NCBI GenBank assembly: GCA_015064395.1
Contig: SVSH01000002.1
Coordinates: forward strand, 53,517-117,516
Direction: 5' to 3'
DNA length: 64,000 nt
DNA from: Oscillospiraceae bacterium
GTDB lineage: Bacteria; Bacillota; Clostridia; Oscillospirales; CAG-272
The notes under the pieces were generated by a model, which was not told where the DNA came from, ran no database searches, and worked only from the letters and a program-made list of their open reading frames with translations. Positions 1-8,186 of this stretch are shown piece after piece (positions within the stretch are counted from its first letter, which is position 1; every line of letters begins with the position of its first letter). Both the position numbers and the translations under genes were made by a program.

Positions 1-276
1 GCATACGGAAGCAAGCAAGCGGAATTGCCCTCGGAGTTCGTTGATTGGTTCAACGAGCAGCTGGCGGTGGCACAATGGACACCAGGCGAAACTAAAACAG
101 TTTGCGAATATAAGCTGCTCTTGAATGGTACGGTATTGGAATATTCTCCCAAAGGCCATCTTCACGATATCACCAACGATCGTTATGTGGTGCTCACAAA
201 GCAGCAGAGTAACGAGATGTATGCTGTGATTGAAGATTTGATTGGCAAAATCGATACCCGTTTCCCGGCTACATAA
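1..276 (+). CDS. C-terminal part of an unknown protein (5' truncated by window edge)
   Basis: The reading frame is open from base 1 and ends in TAA at 274-276, so the 91 visible residues are the end of a longer gene. A TTG at position 25 is in frame but has no ribosome binding site, and the frame continues upstream of it, so it is not taken as a start. The segment is mixed polar and aromatic with no signal peptide, membrane span or motif I recognise. A strong terminator follows 23 bases downstream, which supports this being a true gene end. Function unknown. Confidence 0.6.
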   Translation, partial: AYGSKQAELPSEFVDWFNEQLAVAQWTPGETKTVCEYKLLLNGTVLEYSPKGHLHDITNDRYVVLTKQQSNEMYAVIEDLIGKIDTRFPAT

Positions 277-298
277 CTATAGGCGAGTAACCAAGAGA

Positions 299-334
299 GC
301 CCCAACGCAAAAACTGCGTTGGGGCCATCTTTTT
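299..334 (+). terminator. Rho-independent terminator of the first gene
   Basis: An 11-bp perfect stem (299-309 with 315-325) closes a 5-nt loop. It is followed by CATC and a T-run. It ends just before the -35 of the holB promoter, separating the two transcription units. Confidence 0.9.
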
Positions 335-337
335 CCC

Positions 338-366
338 TTGACACGCGCGCTTTGTTCTGTTATAAT
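338..366 (+). promoter_or_regulatory. Consensus sigma-A promoter for holB operon
   Basis: TTGACA at 338-343, a 17-bp spacer and TATAAT at 361-366: both hexamers are perfect. The start codon of holB lies 37 bases after the -10. Confidence 0.9.
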
Positions 367-402
367 AAGATGATTACGTGTAGGTAGACGGGAGGTGTAG
401 GC

Positions 403-1404
403 ATGGCGTTTGATGCGTTGATCGGAAGCGAAGATTTGCGCGAGCGACTCGCGACGGACGTGCGCGAGGGCAAACTCTCCCATGCTTATATCATCGAGGG
501 TGCTCACGGCAGCGGCAAGCGGACGCTGGCGCGCGAGCTGTGTGAAGCCCTGGCCTGTACAGACCGTAAGAGCGGCCGCATCCCCTGCGGGAATTGCCTT
601 GCCTGCCGCAAGGTGTATGAGGGAAAGTGCCCCGATATCATTCGCATCGGTCGCGGCAGCAAAGCCAGTATCGGCGTGGACGACGTTCGCTTTTTGCGTG
701 CGGACGTATTGACGCCCCCCAACGATCTGGACAGTAAAATTTACATCATCGAGGATGCCGATACCATGACGGTGCAGGCGCAAAACGCGCTGCTGCTCAC
801 GCTCGAGGAGCCGCCGTCCTACGTGCTGTTTTTGCTCTTGTGCGAAAACGCAATGAGCCTGCTGGAGACCATCCGCTCCCGCGCACCCAAGCTGACCATC
901 TGCCAACTTCCAAAAGAGGACGTTCGCGCCTATCTTGATCGGCACGAGCGGGCGTTTGCCCAGCTTGCACCCCGAGAGCAGGAGGCGATCTTGATGATCG
1001 CGGACGGCAGTATCGGACGGGCGAAGGAGCTGCTCGATGCCAAGGAGAGAAAGCCTTATCTTGCCCGTCGGGAGTTGGCAACGTCCTTTGTCAGCGCTTA
1101 TTTTGGTGGACGCGACAGCACGGCCATGCTGGGGCTGCTGAGTCGCTTTGGCACCAAGCGCGAGGAGGTCCTGCTTTTGTTGTCGGACGTACAGTACGCC
1201 CTGCGCGATCTGATGCTGCTCAAGCGGACGGAGGGAGCACCGCTGTGCTTTTACACCGACACCGAGGCCGCGATGACGCTGTGCGATGCGACCTCCATGC
1301 AGGCACTGCTGTCGCTGTTTGAGGCAGTCGAGGCCTGCCGCCGGCAACTGCTTCGCAACGCCAACGTCCGGCTTTCGCTGACGTCGCTGTTTTTGATGTC
1401 GTAA
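403..1404 (+). CDS. holB: DNA polymerase III subunit delta'
   Basis: Clamp-loader subunit that helps open and load the beta clamp at the replication fork (family knowledge). The 333-aa product has the delta' layout: a modified Walker A (GAHGSGKRT, residues 33-41), a zinc module with Cys52, Cys62, Cys65 and Cys68 (spacing 10-3-3, close to the usual 9-3-3), and an AQNALLLTLEEPP segment typical of clamp-loader AAA+ modules. The sensor-1/SRC region reads SRA, as in delta' proteins that do not hydrolyse ATP. A GGGAGGTG site precedes the ATG. It heads a unit with ricT 33 bases downstream, the order known from Bacillus (holB-yaaT). Confidence 0.93.
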   Translation: MAFDALIGSEDLRERLATDVREGKLSHAYIIEGAHGSGKRTLARELCEALACTDRKSGRIPCGNCLACRKVYEGKCPDIIRIGRGSKASIGVDDVRFLRADVLTPPNDLDSKIYIIEDADTMTVQAQNALLLTLEEPPSYVLFLLLCENAMSLLETIRSRAPKLTICQLPKEDVRAYLDRHERAFAQLAPREQEAILMIADGSIGRAKELLDAKERKPYLARRELATSFVSAYFGGRDSTAMLGLLSRFGTKREEVLLLLSDVQYALRDLMLLKRTEGAPLCFYTDTEAAMTLCDATSMQALLSLFEAVEACRRQLLRNANVRLSLTSLFLMS

Positions 1405-1437
1405 CGTAGAGGATACCACGAAAGGAAAGAAATAAAG

Positions 1438-2823
1438 ATGGAACAACAAAACAACAATAAGGATAAAAATCCTGCAGGAGGTTCGTCGGGCGGCAGAAAC
1501 CGCAACCGCCATCGCGGCGGACGCGGCCGCAATCACGGACAGAATAAGAGCGGCGAGCAGGAAAAGAAGGTAGCGGCGGTCCAGGAGACTGCGCCCGCGC
1601 CTAAGGAACAAAAGCAAGCCCGGCCTGCCGTGCAAAACGGTGGAGGAGAGCAGGGTGGCAGAAGCCGCAATCGCCATCGCGGCGGACGTGGCAGAGGTCG
1701 CTCGCGCGGTGAGGCGCAGACCCCCAACACGGCACAGGAGGTGACCGAGCAGGTCTCCCGCGAGCCGGTACAGGATTTCTTCGTATCTCCCACGCTTCAT
1801 CGCGCCGGTGGAGACAAGTGGCTGGACGATACCTTCGCTCCCTTGCACGAGGTGGAGGTGCATGATCCTGCGGCTGAGGAGGCAGCACGCCGCCTTTTGG
1901 ACGAAGAAGGACCTCTTTTGTTCCGCGAGGAGCCGGTTGAAGTGAAGGAAGAACTCGTTGAGACCACCGAGGTGGTCGGCATCCGCTACAAGGTACCGGG
2001 CAAGGTGTATTATTTTGCCCCAGGAGATCTCAAGCTCAAATGCGGTATGCACGCCATCGTCGAGACGGCGCGCGGTCCCGAATACGGTGAGGTCGTGATC
2101 GCCAACAGCCACGTGTCCACGGATAATATTGTGCCTCCCTTGCGTCCCGTGCTTCGCGCGGCGACCGAGGAGGACGCCCGCCATCAGGAGGAAAACAAGA
2201 AAAAGGAGCAGGAGGCCTTCCGCATCTGTCTGGAAAAGATCGCCGCGCACGGTCTTGACATGAAGCTGGTCGAGGCGCAGTATACCTTCGACAACTCCAA
2301 GCTGCTGTTCTACTTTACCTCGGACGGACGTGTCGATTTCCGCGAGCTGGTGAAGGATCTGGCAGGTGTGTTCCGCACTCGTATCGAGCTGCGTCAGATC
2401 GGTATCCGTGATGAGGCAAAGCTCTTGGGCGGTCTTGGTACCTGTGGCAGACCCCTTTGCTGTGCCGGATTCTTGTCCGATTTCGGCCAGGTGTCCATCA
2501 AAATGGCCAAGGAGCAGAATCTGTCTCTCAACTCGACCAAGATCTCGGGCTGCTGTGGGCGCCTGATGTGCTGTCTGCGCTACGAGCACGAGACCTACGA
2601 AGAGGAGATCCGTCTGACCCCCACGGTCGATTCCGTCGTGGAGACGCGTGACGGTCGGGGAACGGTCGTAGGCAACCATCTTCTCAAGGGAACGGTAACG
2701 GTCCGTTTGGAAAGCCAGGAGGGCGAGGCGCCCCGCACCTACCACCGCGACGAGGTCAAGGTGCTCCGTGCCAAGGGCGAGCGCAGAGATAAGACAGATA
2801 CCGCCGATAAAGTCGAAGAATAA
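1438..2823 (+). CDS. ricT: RicT/YaaT PSP1-domain protein with Arg/Gly-rich N-terminal extension
   Basis: RicT is a PSP1-domain protein of the RicA-RicF-RicT Fe-S complex, which in Bacillus affects RNase Y-dependent RNA maturation and the Spo0A phosphorelay. The core here spans about residues 180-430 and contains the signature Cys-rich stretches LGTCGRPLCCAGF and SGCCGRLMCCLRYE, plus the PSP1 motif around YGEVV. At 461 aa it is much longer than the roughly 275-aa Bacillus protein. The extra length is a low-complexity N-terminus with two copies of RNRHRGGRGR, which looks like an RNA-binding RG-rich tail. It is cotranscribed with holB. Confidence 0.9.
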   Translation: MEQQNNNKDKNPAGGSSGGRNRNRHRGGRGRNHGQNKSGEQEKKVAAVQETAPAPKEQKQARPAVQNGGGEQGGRSRNRHRGGRGRGRSRGEAQTPNTAQEVTEQVSREPVQDFFVSPTLHRAGGDKWLDDTFAPLHEVEVHDPAAEEAARRLLDEEGPLLFREEPVEVKEELVETTEVVGIRYKVPGKVYYFAPGDLKLKCGMHAIVETARGPEYGEVVIANSHVSTDNIVPPLRPVLRAATEEDARHQEENKKKEQEAFRICLEKIAAHGLDMKLVEAQYTFDNSKLLFYFTSDGRVDFRELVKDLAGVFRTRIELRQIGIRDEAKLLGGLGTCGRPLCCAGFLSDFGQVSIKMAKEQNLSLNSTKISGCCGRLMCCLRYEHETYEEEIRLTPTVDSVVETRDGRGTVVGNHLLKGTVTVRLESQEGEAPRTYHRDEVKVLRAKGERRDKTDTADKVEE

Positions 2824-2883
2824 GGAAAAATGACGAATTTTTGACAAATGTTGCGGAAAGTACAGGAATTTTTCAAAAAACGG

Positions 2884-2912
2884 TTGCAAAATTGAAAAAA
2901 TGGTGATACAAT
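2884..2912 (+). promoter_or_regulatory. Promoter for the ferredoxin gene
   Basis: TTGCAA at 2884-2889, 17-bp spacer, TACAAT at 2907-2912 preceded by TGA (extended -10). A strong AGGAGGT ribosome binding site follows at 2931-2937. Confidence 0.8.
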
Positions 2913-2945
2913 AGGAACAATCACATTGACAGGAGGTAAATATCC

Positions 2946-3116
2946 ATGGCATACAAGATTACCGATGATTGCATCGCATGCGGCGCATGTGCTGAGGAGT
3001 GCCCCACCGGCGCGATCAGCGAGGGCGACGGCAAGTATGAGATCGACGCTGAGAAGTGTGTAGACTGCGGCAGCTGTGCAGACGCTTGCCCTGTTGACGC
3101 TCCCAAGGCTGACTGA
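2946..3116 (+). CDS. 2[4Fe-4S] ferredoxin, clostridial type
   Basis: A 56-aa protein with two complete CxxCxxCxxxCP cluster motifs (CIACGACAEECP at residues 9-20, CVDCGSCADACP at residues 38-49). This is the pseudo-twofold fold of the small clostridial electron carrier, which shuttles low-potential electrons for pyruvate:ferredoxin oxidoreductase, hydrogenases and similar enzymes in the cytoplasm. The ATG follows AGGAGGT by 8 bases. It has its own promoter and its own terminator and so is a monocistronic gene inserted between ricT and trmN6. It is too short for many ORF callers but unmistakable by cysteine pattern. Confidence 0.97.
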   Translation: MAYKITDDCIACGACAEECPTGAISEGDGKYEIDAEKCVDCGSCADACPVDAPKAD

Positions 3117-3139
3117 TCGTACATAAACCCAATAGGCTG

Positions 3140-3180
3140 ACGGAGCAGAGCGGCGCGTGCCGTCTGCTCCGTTTTCCTTT
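3140..3180 (+). terminator. Terminator of ferredoxin gene
   Basis: A 10-bp perfect stem (3140-3149 with 3163-3172) is followed by TTTTCCTTTT. It lies directly before the ribosome binding site of the next gene, which must therefore rely on readthrough or an unseen promoter. Confidence 0.85.
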
Positions 3181-3194
3181 TGATCGGAGGACCT

Positions 3195-3998
3195 ATGTTG
3201 GATTTTGAACAGATACCCCTTGCGGCCGACGAGCGGCTGGACAAGGTGAATGAAAATATAATGCTGATCCAAAAGAAGGACGGCCTGACCTATGGCACGG
3301 ACGCTTATTTGCTTGCGGCCTTCGTGCGTTCCGATAAAAACGCGCTGTGCGTCGATCTCGGCAGTGGCACGGGCATTATCCCGCTTCTGCTTTGCCGCCG
3401 TGACAAGGTCGCGCGGGCGGTCGGTGTGGAGGTGCAGACGGACTTTGCCGAGCTGATCGGCCGTAATGCAAGCCTTAACGGCCTGCACGAGCGGCTGACG
3501 CCCCTTTGCCTTGACGCGCGCGACCTGACGCAGGTGACGCTTGGCAGGACGCTGGGGAGCGAGCAGGGCGTATGCGCGGATGTTGTCGTGGCCAATCCTC
3601 CCTACATGAAGGTAGGCAACGGTCGACGCAACGAGGCAGACGCCAAGTATATCGCGCGGCACGAGGTGTGCGGCGGTATTGGTGACTTTTGTGCCGCGGC
3701 GGAACGTATTTTGCGATACGGCGGCAGCTTTTACGTGGTATATCGTCCTGATCGCCTGGGTGAACTGATGGCGGCGCTGAACGAGCAAAAATTAGAGCCC
3801 AAGCGCATGACCTTTGTCCACGCGGATGCCGAGAGTGAGCCCGGTATGGTGCTCGTTGAGGCGAGGGCAGGGGGCAAGGCTTCGCTTTGCGTGACCCCCC
3901 CGCTGATACTGCACGATGCGGAGAGTCGGGGGATGTCCCACCGTCCCTTGACGGAGAAGGCAAAGCGTGTTTATGAGGGGATGAGCTTTGAAGACTAA
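3195..3998 (+). CDS. tRNA1(Val) adenine-N6 methyltransferase family protein (YabB/TrmN6-like)
   Basis: SAM-dependent methyltransferase of the COG4123 type, expected to methylate A37 of a tRNA. Visible motifs are the SAM-binding glycine loop DLGSGTGIIPLLL and the N6-amino-methyltransferase signature NPPY followed by a basic GNGRRNEADAKYIARHE segment, which is diagnostic of the TrmN6 group. The ATG at 3195 is preferred because GGAGG sits 4-8 bases upstream. An upstream TTG at 3180 overlaps the terminator. The order holB-ricT-...-trmN6 matches Bacillus, where yabB lies in the same cluster. Length 267 aa. Confidence 0.85.
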   Translation: MLDFEQIPLAADERLDKVNENIMLIQKKDGLTYGTDAYLLAAFVRSDKNALCVDLGSGTGIIPLLLCRRDKVARAVGVEVQTDFAELIGRNASLNGLHERLTPLCLDARDLTQVTLGRTLGSEQGVCADVVVANPPYMKVGNGRRNEADAKYIARHEVCGGIGDFCAAAERILRYGGSFYVVYRPDRLGELMAALNEQKLEPKRMTFVHADAESEPGMVLVEARAGGKASLCVTPPLILHDAESRGMSHRPLTEKAKRVYEGMSFED

Positions 3999-4029
3999 AC
4001 TTCAAACTGCTACTCCTACAGCCTCGCCC

Positions 4030-4338
4030 AGCTTCGCGCGCTCGGTGTATGGTATTGATGTTCATTCTTTGCCGCGCGGCAAAGAACGAACCAAGAAAGC
4101 GCGCCAAAGGGTCTAATACCCTTTGGGAACCCGCAAGACTTTTTGCTTTGTGTGCCTGCTGCTCGTGTTGGCAGGCGTTGAAGCAGTGTGCGGAGTTTTT
4201 TCTGTTTATCCTGTCTTGCTCTTTGTAGAGCGGCACGGAAGGGGGATCCAAGGGGGAACGCCTTGGTGCCCTTCTTGCGCCACTTCTTGGGGCGTGCCAA
4301 GAAGTGGTATCAAAGTCTGTACAGCGCGGCGCGAAGCT
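4030..4338. repeat. MITE-like intergenic element A with terminal inverted repeats
   Basis: The 431-base gap between trmN6 and the ttcA-like gene holds no credible gene. Its ends are an imperfect inverted repeat: AGCTTCGCGCGCTCGGTGTA at 4030-4049 pairs with 4320-4338 read in reverse. Inside are further palindromes (TTCTTTGCCGCGCGGCAAAGAA) and a GGGGGATCCAAGGGG block. The same block and the same order of parts recur in element B at 36393-36833. It carries no transposase, so it would need help to move. Its status as a mobile element is inference. Confidence 0.55.
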
Positions 4339-4429
4339 GTACGCCCGTCAAAAAAAACGGTTGTGCAAAAAACAGATGAACCCTGCCGCGGCTGTGCGGC
4401 TATCAAAGAATATAAAAGGAGGCATTCCT

Positions 4430-5206
4430 TTGGACAACATAAAAAGAGTTTTAAGCTTTACCCGCCGGGCCGTCGACGATTACCAGATGATCCGCCCGGG
4501 CGATAAGATCGCCGTAGGCATCTCGGGCGGTAAGGACTCGCTGACACTGCTGTGTGCTCTGGCCGAGCTGCGCCGCTTTTATCCCGTGCCCTTCGAGGTG
4601 GTCGCCATTACCATCGATATGGGCTTTGCCGAGCCGATGGTCCTGACCGAGGTTGCCAAGCTGTGTGAGCAGTTGGACGTGCCGTATCACGTGGTCAAGA
4701 CCGAGATCTACAAGATCATCTTTGAGGTGCGCAAGGAGAGTAGCCCCTGCTCGCTGTGCGCCAAAATGCGCCGCGGAGCCCTCCACAATGCTGCTAAAGA
4801 GTTGGGATGCAACGTCGTTGCGCTGGGACACCACTTTGACGACGTGGTGGATACCTTTATGCTCAATCTCTTTTTTGAGGGGCGCATTGGTTGCTTCCAG
4901 CCTGTGACCTACCTGTCGCGTAAGGATATTACCCTCATTCGTCCCATGATCTATATGCCCGAGAAGGACGTGCGCTATTTTGCCTCGCGGGCAGAATTGC
5001 CTGTGGTCAAGTCGACTTGCCCTGCTGACGGCAACACCGAGCGAGCCGAAATGCAAAAGCTGCTGACGGGTCTGGAGCGCACCTATCCCGGCCTGCGTTA
5101 TCGCATTTTCGGAGCGATCCAGCGCGGTGAGATCGACGGCTTCCATCAGCCTAGCAAGGGAAGAATGCCGGGCGAGAAGGATTATGCCCAGGAAGAACAG
5201 AATTGA
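4430..5206 (+). CDS. TtcA-like tRNA 2-thiocytidine synthetase family ATPase
   Basis: PP-loop ATP pyrophosphatase of the TtcA/TilS superfamily, which adenylates a tRNA base and, in TtcA, thiolates C32. The PP-loop SGGKDS is at residues 32-37. The TtcA cluster ligands appear conserved: CSLC (Cys107, Cys110) and a third cysteine in KSTCPAD (Cys197). These match the three cysteines known to hold the [4Fe-4S] cluster in E. coli TtcA. The start is TTG at 4430, 7 bases after AAAGGAGG; the open frame further upstream runs into the repeat element. 258 aa. The exact tRNA target in this lineage is not provable from sequence. Confidence 0.75.
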   Translation: MDNIKRVLSFTRRAVDDYQMIRPGDKIAVGISGGKDSLTLLCALAELRRFYPVPFEVVAITIDMGFAEPMVLTEVAKLCEQLDVPYHVVKTEIYKIIFEVRKESSPCSLCAKMRRGALHNAAKELGCNVVALGHHFDDVVDTFMLNLFFEGRIGCFQPVTYLSRKDITLIRPMIYMPEKDVRYFASRAELPVVKSTCPADGNTERAEMQKLLTGLERTYPGLRYRIFGAIQRGEIDGFHQPSKGRMPGEKDYAQEEQN

Positions 5207-5262
5207 TGTCATTGTGCACAAAAGAACGGCACTCATTTTGTCAAAATTCTCCGAATGTTTGC

Positions 5263-5330
5263 TTGACTTTACAAAACAAAAGGAATATAATGTCACAGGA
5301 TCGATAAGTGTCGATCCTGTGACGTTTTTT
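5263..5330 (+). promoter_or_regulatory. Promoter with a perfect 13-bp inverted repeat and T-run at +1
   Basis: TTGACT at 5263-5268, 17-bp spacer, TATAAT at 5286-5291. One base later a perfect 13-bp inverted repeat starts (5292-5304 with 5311-5323, 6-nt loop), followed by six Ts at 5325-5330. The predicted transcription start lies inside the 5' arm. It could be an operator covering the start site, or a terminator that makes a very short RNA. The antiporter start codon is 55 bases further on. Confidence 0.7.
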
Positions 5331-5384
5331 GTAGCATTTTTATGAAATATAAACGCTCTGCGAAAGCAGGGAAGGAGTTATATC

Positions 5385-6710
5385 ATGGAAGTTTTGTTCA
5401 GTATTTCACTCGCGCTTGTCGCCGGCCTGTTGGTGTCGCGTCTGATCAAGCCGCTGAAATTGCCGGCCGTGACGGGCTACCTCATCGCGGGTATCCTGAT
5501 CGGACCGTATTGTCTGGGTCGTATCAGTCTGCCTGAGGGCTTTGACCTGATCGGCATGCTGCACTCGACCGAGGGTATCGAGGCCTTGGGCATCATATCC
5601 AAGGTGGCGCTCGGCTTTATCGCCTTTGCCATTGGCACTGAGTTCAAAATGAAAAATCTGCGCAAGATCGGTAAGCAGGCTATGGTCATCGGTGTTTTGC
5701 AGGCCGTCGTAACCATGCTGGTGGTCGACGCCGCGCTGATCGGTCTGCACTTTATTCTGGGCGAGGACAAGCTTCCCTTGTCGGTTGCCATTATTCTTGG
5801 CGCAATCGCAACGGCGACCGCCCCTGCCGCGACCCTCATGGTCGTCAAGCAGTATAAGGCCAAGGGCCCTCTGACCAGCATCCTGTTGCCTGTCGTTGCA
5901 CTGGACGATGCGGTAGGTCTTGTTGCCTTTGCCGTTTCCTTTGGCGTGGCGCGCGCGCTTCAGACGGGTACGCCCGATATCGTTTCCATGGTGGTCAATC
6001 CTCTCATCGAGGTGGTCGGCTCACTTATTTTGGGTGCTCTGATGGGCTTTTTGTTCACCTGGGTGGAGGACCACTTCCAGTCCAACTCCAAGCGCCTGTG
6101 TCTGTCCATCACCTTCGTGCTCATGGCGGTGTCGCTGTCCATGCTCAAGATCGAGATCGGACGCGTACATATCGGCTTTTCCTCACTGCTTGTCTGCATG
6201 ATGCTGGGCACCATCTTCTGCAACGTGTGCGACAGCGCGGACGAGCTCATGGAAAAAACGGACAAGTGGACCATGCCCATTTACATACTGTTCTTCGTGC
6301 TCAGCGGCGCCGAGCTGGAGCTGTCCGTCTTTACCAGCGGCATCATTGTGCTCATTGGTGTGGTCTATATCATCTTCCGCTGTGTGGGTAAGTATTTTGG
6401 CGCGTTTTCCAGCGCGCTTTTGTCCAAATGCAACCCCAACATCGTCAAGTATCTGGGCATCACGCTGTTCCCCCAGGCAGGCGTGGCGTTGGGTATGTCT
6501 ATCATCGTCAAGGAGCAGATGGGTGCGATCGAAGGCTCGCTTGTCCGCAATATCATTTTGTTCTCGGTGCTCGTTTACGAGCTGATCGGACCGTTGCTTA
6601 CCAAGATCGCATTGACGAAAGCCGGCGACATCACCCCCAAGCCCGAGGCGACCAAGCAGCATAAGTCCATCGCCGAGGTGTTTGCTGACGACGGCGACGA
6701 CGAGGAATAA
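5385..6710 (+). CDS. Cation:proton antiporter, CPA2/KefB-type membrane domain
   Basis: A 441-aa integral membrane protein with about 12 hydrophobic segments. It begins with the CPA2 pattern (ISLALVAGLLVSRLIKPLKLP, then TGYLIAGILIGP) and has a central TATAPAATLMVV and LDDAVGLVAFAVSFG, the conserved core of Na+/H+ and K+/H+ exchangers. It should exchange protons for monovalent cations across the cytoplasmic membrane. No C-terminal TrkA-N/RCK domain is present; the protein ends in a short acidic tail. AAGGAG lies upstream of the ATG. It is monocistronic, with the unusual promoter-hairpin at 5263-5330 and a terminator after it. Confidence 0.85.
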   Translation: MEVLFSISLALVAGLLVSRLIKPLKLPAVTGYLIAGILIGPYCLGRISLPEGFDLIGMLHSTEGIEALGIISKVALGFIAFAIGTEFKMKNLRKIGKQAMVIGVLQAVVTMLVVDAALIGLHFILGEDKLPLSVAIILGAIATATAPAATLMVVKQYKAKGPLTSILLPVVALDDAVGLVAFAVSFGVARALQTGTPDIVSMVVNPLIEVVGSLILGALMGFLFTWVEDHFQSNSKRLCLSITFVLMAVSLSMLKIEIGRVHIGFSSLLVCMMLGTIFCNVCDSADELMEKTDKWTMPIYILFFVLSGAELELSVFTSGIIVLIGVVYIIFRCVGKYFGAFSSALLSKCNPNIVKYLGITLFPQAGVALGMSIIVKEQMGAIEGSLVRNIILFSVLVYELIGPLLTKIALTKAGDITPKPEATKQHKSIAEVFADDGDDEE

Positions 6711-6713
6711 CCC

Positions 6714-6751
6714 TTTTTGCCGTTTTGCTCTCGCAAAACGGCAAAAAACTT
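6714..6751. terminator. Terminator after the antiporter gene (bidirectional shape)
   Basis: A roughly 15-bp stem (TTTTTGCCGTTTTGC with GCAAAACGGCAAAAA) and a TCTC loop, with T and A tracts on both sides. It isolates the antiporter from pgk. Confidence 0.85.
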
Positions 6752-6782
6752 TTCATTTTCACGGAAAATTTTGCTTTTTCTC

Positions 6783-6811
6783 TTGCTAAATGGGGAAAAA
6801 TATGGTATAGT
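6783..6811 (+). promoter_or_regulatory. Promoter for pgk
   Basis: TTGCTA at 6783-6788, 17-bp spacer, TATAGT at 6806-6811 with TGG directly upstream (extended -10). Confidence 0.75.
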
Positions 6812-6854
6812 AATGTTTGGTAAAAAATTATCAATAAGAAAGGCGGTCTCAATT

Positions 6855-8174
6855 ATGACTTACAACAAGAAATCCATTGAAGACATTTCCATTGTCGCAG
6901 GCACCAAGGTGTTTGTTCGTTGCGACTTCAACGTTCCCTCCAAGGACGGCGTGATCACCTCCGACAAGCGTATCGTCGAGGCGCTTCCCACCATCAAGTA
7001 CCTGCTGGAGAAGGGCGCTAAGGTGATCCTGTCCTCCCACATGGGCAAGCCCCACAGCATTTTCACCCCCGGCTACAAGCTGACCAAGAAGGAGCTCGCT
7101 AAGATCGCTGAGCTTCCCGAGGCTGAGCAGGAGGCTGCTACCGCTGCCGCTTACGCCAAGGCAGAGAAGGACGTCACCAAGTTCTCCCTGAAGATCGTTG
7201 CTGACAAGCTCAACGAATACCTGGGCGGCAAGGTTACCTTTGCCACCGATATCATCGGCGAGGATGCACAGGCTAAGATCGCCGCTATGGAAAACGGCAC
7301 CGCCGTGCTCATCGAGAACGTCCGTTTCGACGCTCGTGAGACCAAGAACGATCCCACCTTCGCTAAGGCTCTGGCAGACCTGGCAGGTGAGAACGGCGTT
7401 TACGTCAACGATGCCTTCGGTACGGCTCACCGCGCACACGCCTCCACTGCAGGCGTTGCCGCATACCTGCCCGCTGTTTGCGGCTACCTGATCGGCAAAG
7501 AGATCGGCGTCATGGGTAAGGCTCTGTCCAACCCCGAGCGTCCCTTCGTTGCCATCCTGGGCGGTGCGAAGGTCTCCGACAAGCTCAACGTGATCAACAA
7601 TCTGCTGACCAAGGTTGATACCTTGATCATCGGCGGCGGTATGGCTTACACCTTCCTGGCCGCTAAGGGCTACGGTGTCGGTAACTCTCTGCTCGACGCC
7701 GAGAAGATCGACTACTGCCGTGAAATGATGGCCAAGGCTGAGGCTAACGGCGTCAAGCTGCTTCTGCCCGTCGATACCACCGTTGCTGCAGGCTTCCCCA
7801 ACCCCATCGACGCTCCCATCGACGTAACTGTCGTTGACGCTGACAAGATCCCCGCTGATATGGAGGGTCTTGACATCGGTAACAAGACCATGGAGTTGTA
7901 CGCCGAGGCTGTCAAGAGCGCCAAGACCGTTGTTTGGAACGGTCCTATGGGCGTATTCGAGAACCCCACGCTGGCTAAGGGTACCATCGCTGTTGCTGAG
8001 GCTATGGCGGCATCCGACGCGACCACCATCGTTGGCGGCGGTGACTCCGCAGCTGCTTGCGAGACGCTGGGCTACGCGGATCGCATCACCCACATCTCCA
8101 CCGGTGGCGGCGCATCTCTCGAGTTCCTCGAGGGCCTGGAGCTGCCCGGTATCGCTTGCCTGCAGGATAAGTAA
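6855..8174 (+). CDS. pgk: Phosphoglycerate kinase
   Basis: Glycolytic enzyme converting 1,3-bisphosphoglycerate and ADP to 3-phosphoglycerate and ATP. Family motifs are clear: [11 protein letters not shown] near the N-terminus, [25 protein letters not shown] and the nucleotide-binding [10 protein letters not shown] near the end. The ATG at 6855 is used because homologs start just before this point; an earlier in-frame codon at 6717 lies in the terminator. At 439 aa it is longer than the usual 390-400. An Ala/Glu/Lys-rich insertion at about residues 72-110 sits in the early substrate loop. Codon use is strongly biased, as expected for high expression. tpiA follows. Confidence 0.95.
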   Translation: MTYNKKSIEDISIVAGTKVFVRCDFNVPSKDGVITSDKRIVEALPTIKYLLEKGAKVILSSHMGKPHSIFTPGYKLTKKELAKIAELPEAEQEAATAAAYAKAEKDVTKFSLKIVADKLNEYLGGKVTFATDIIGEDAQAKIAAMENGTAVLIENVRFDARETKNDPTFAKALADLAGENGVYVNDAFGTAHRAHASTAGVAAYLPAVCGYLIGKEIGVMGKALSNPERPFVAILGGAKVSDKLNVINNLLTKVDTLIIGGGMAYTFLAAKGYGVGNSLLDAEKIDYCREMMAKAEANGVKLLLPVDTTVAAGFPNPIDAPIDVTVVDADKIPADMEGLDIGNKTMELYAEAVKSAKTVVWNGPMGVFENPTLAKGTIAVAEAMAASDATTIVGGGDSAAACETLGYADRITHISTGGGASLEFLEGLELPGIACLQDK

Positions 8175-8186
8175 TTGCTCCGCAGG

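Noticed and set aside
277..2952. An 891-codon open frame on the minus strand opposite holB and ricT
   Set aside because: It is a mirror frame of two clear genes with low-complexity translation, and it runs through the holB promoter and a terminator. No start site or family match.
4123..4506. Plus- and minus-strand frames inside element A (and similar ones at 36573-36840 in element B)
   Set aside because: They arise from GC-rich palindromes; they lack start sites, and one runs into the ttcA-like gene in the wrong frame.
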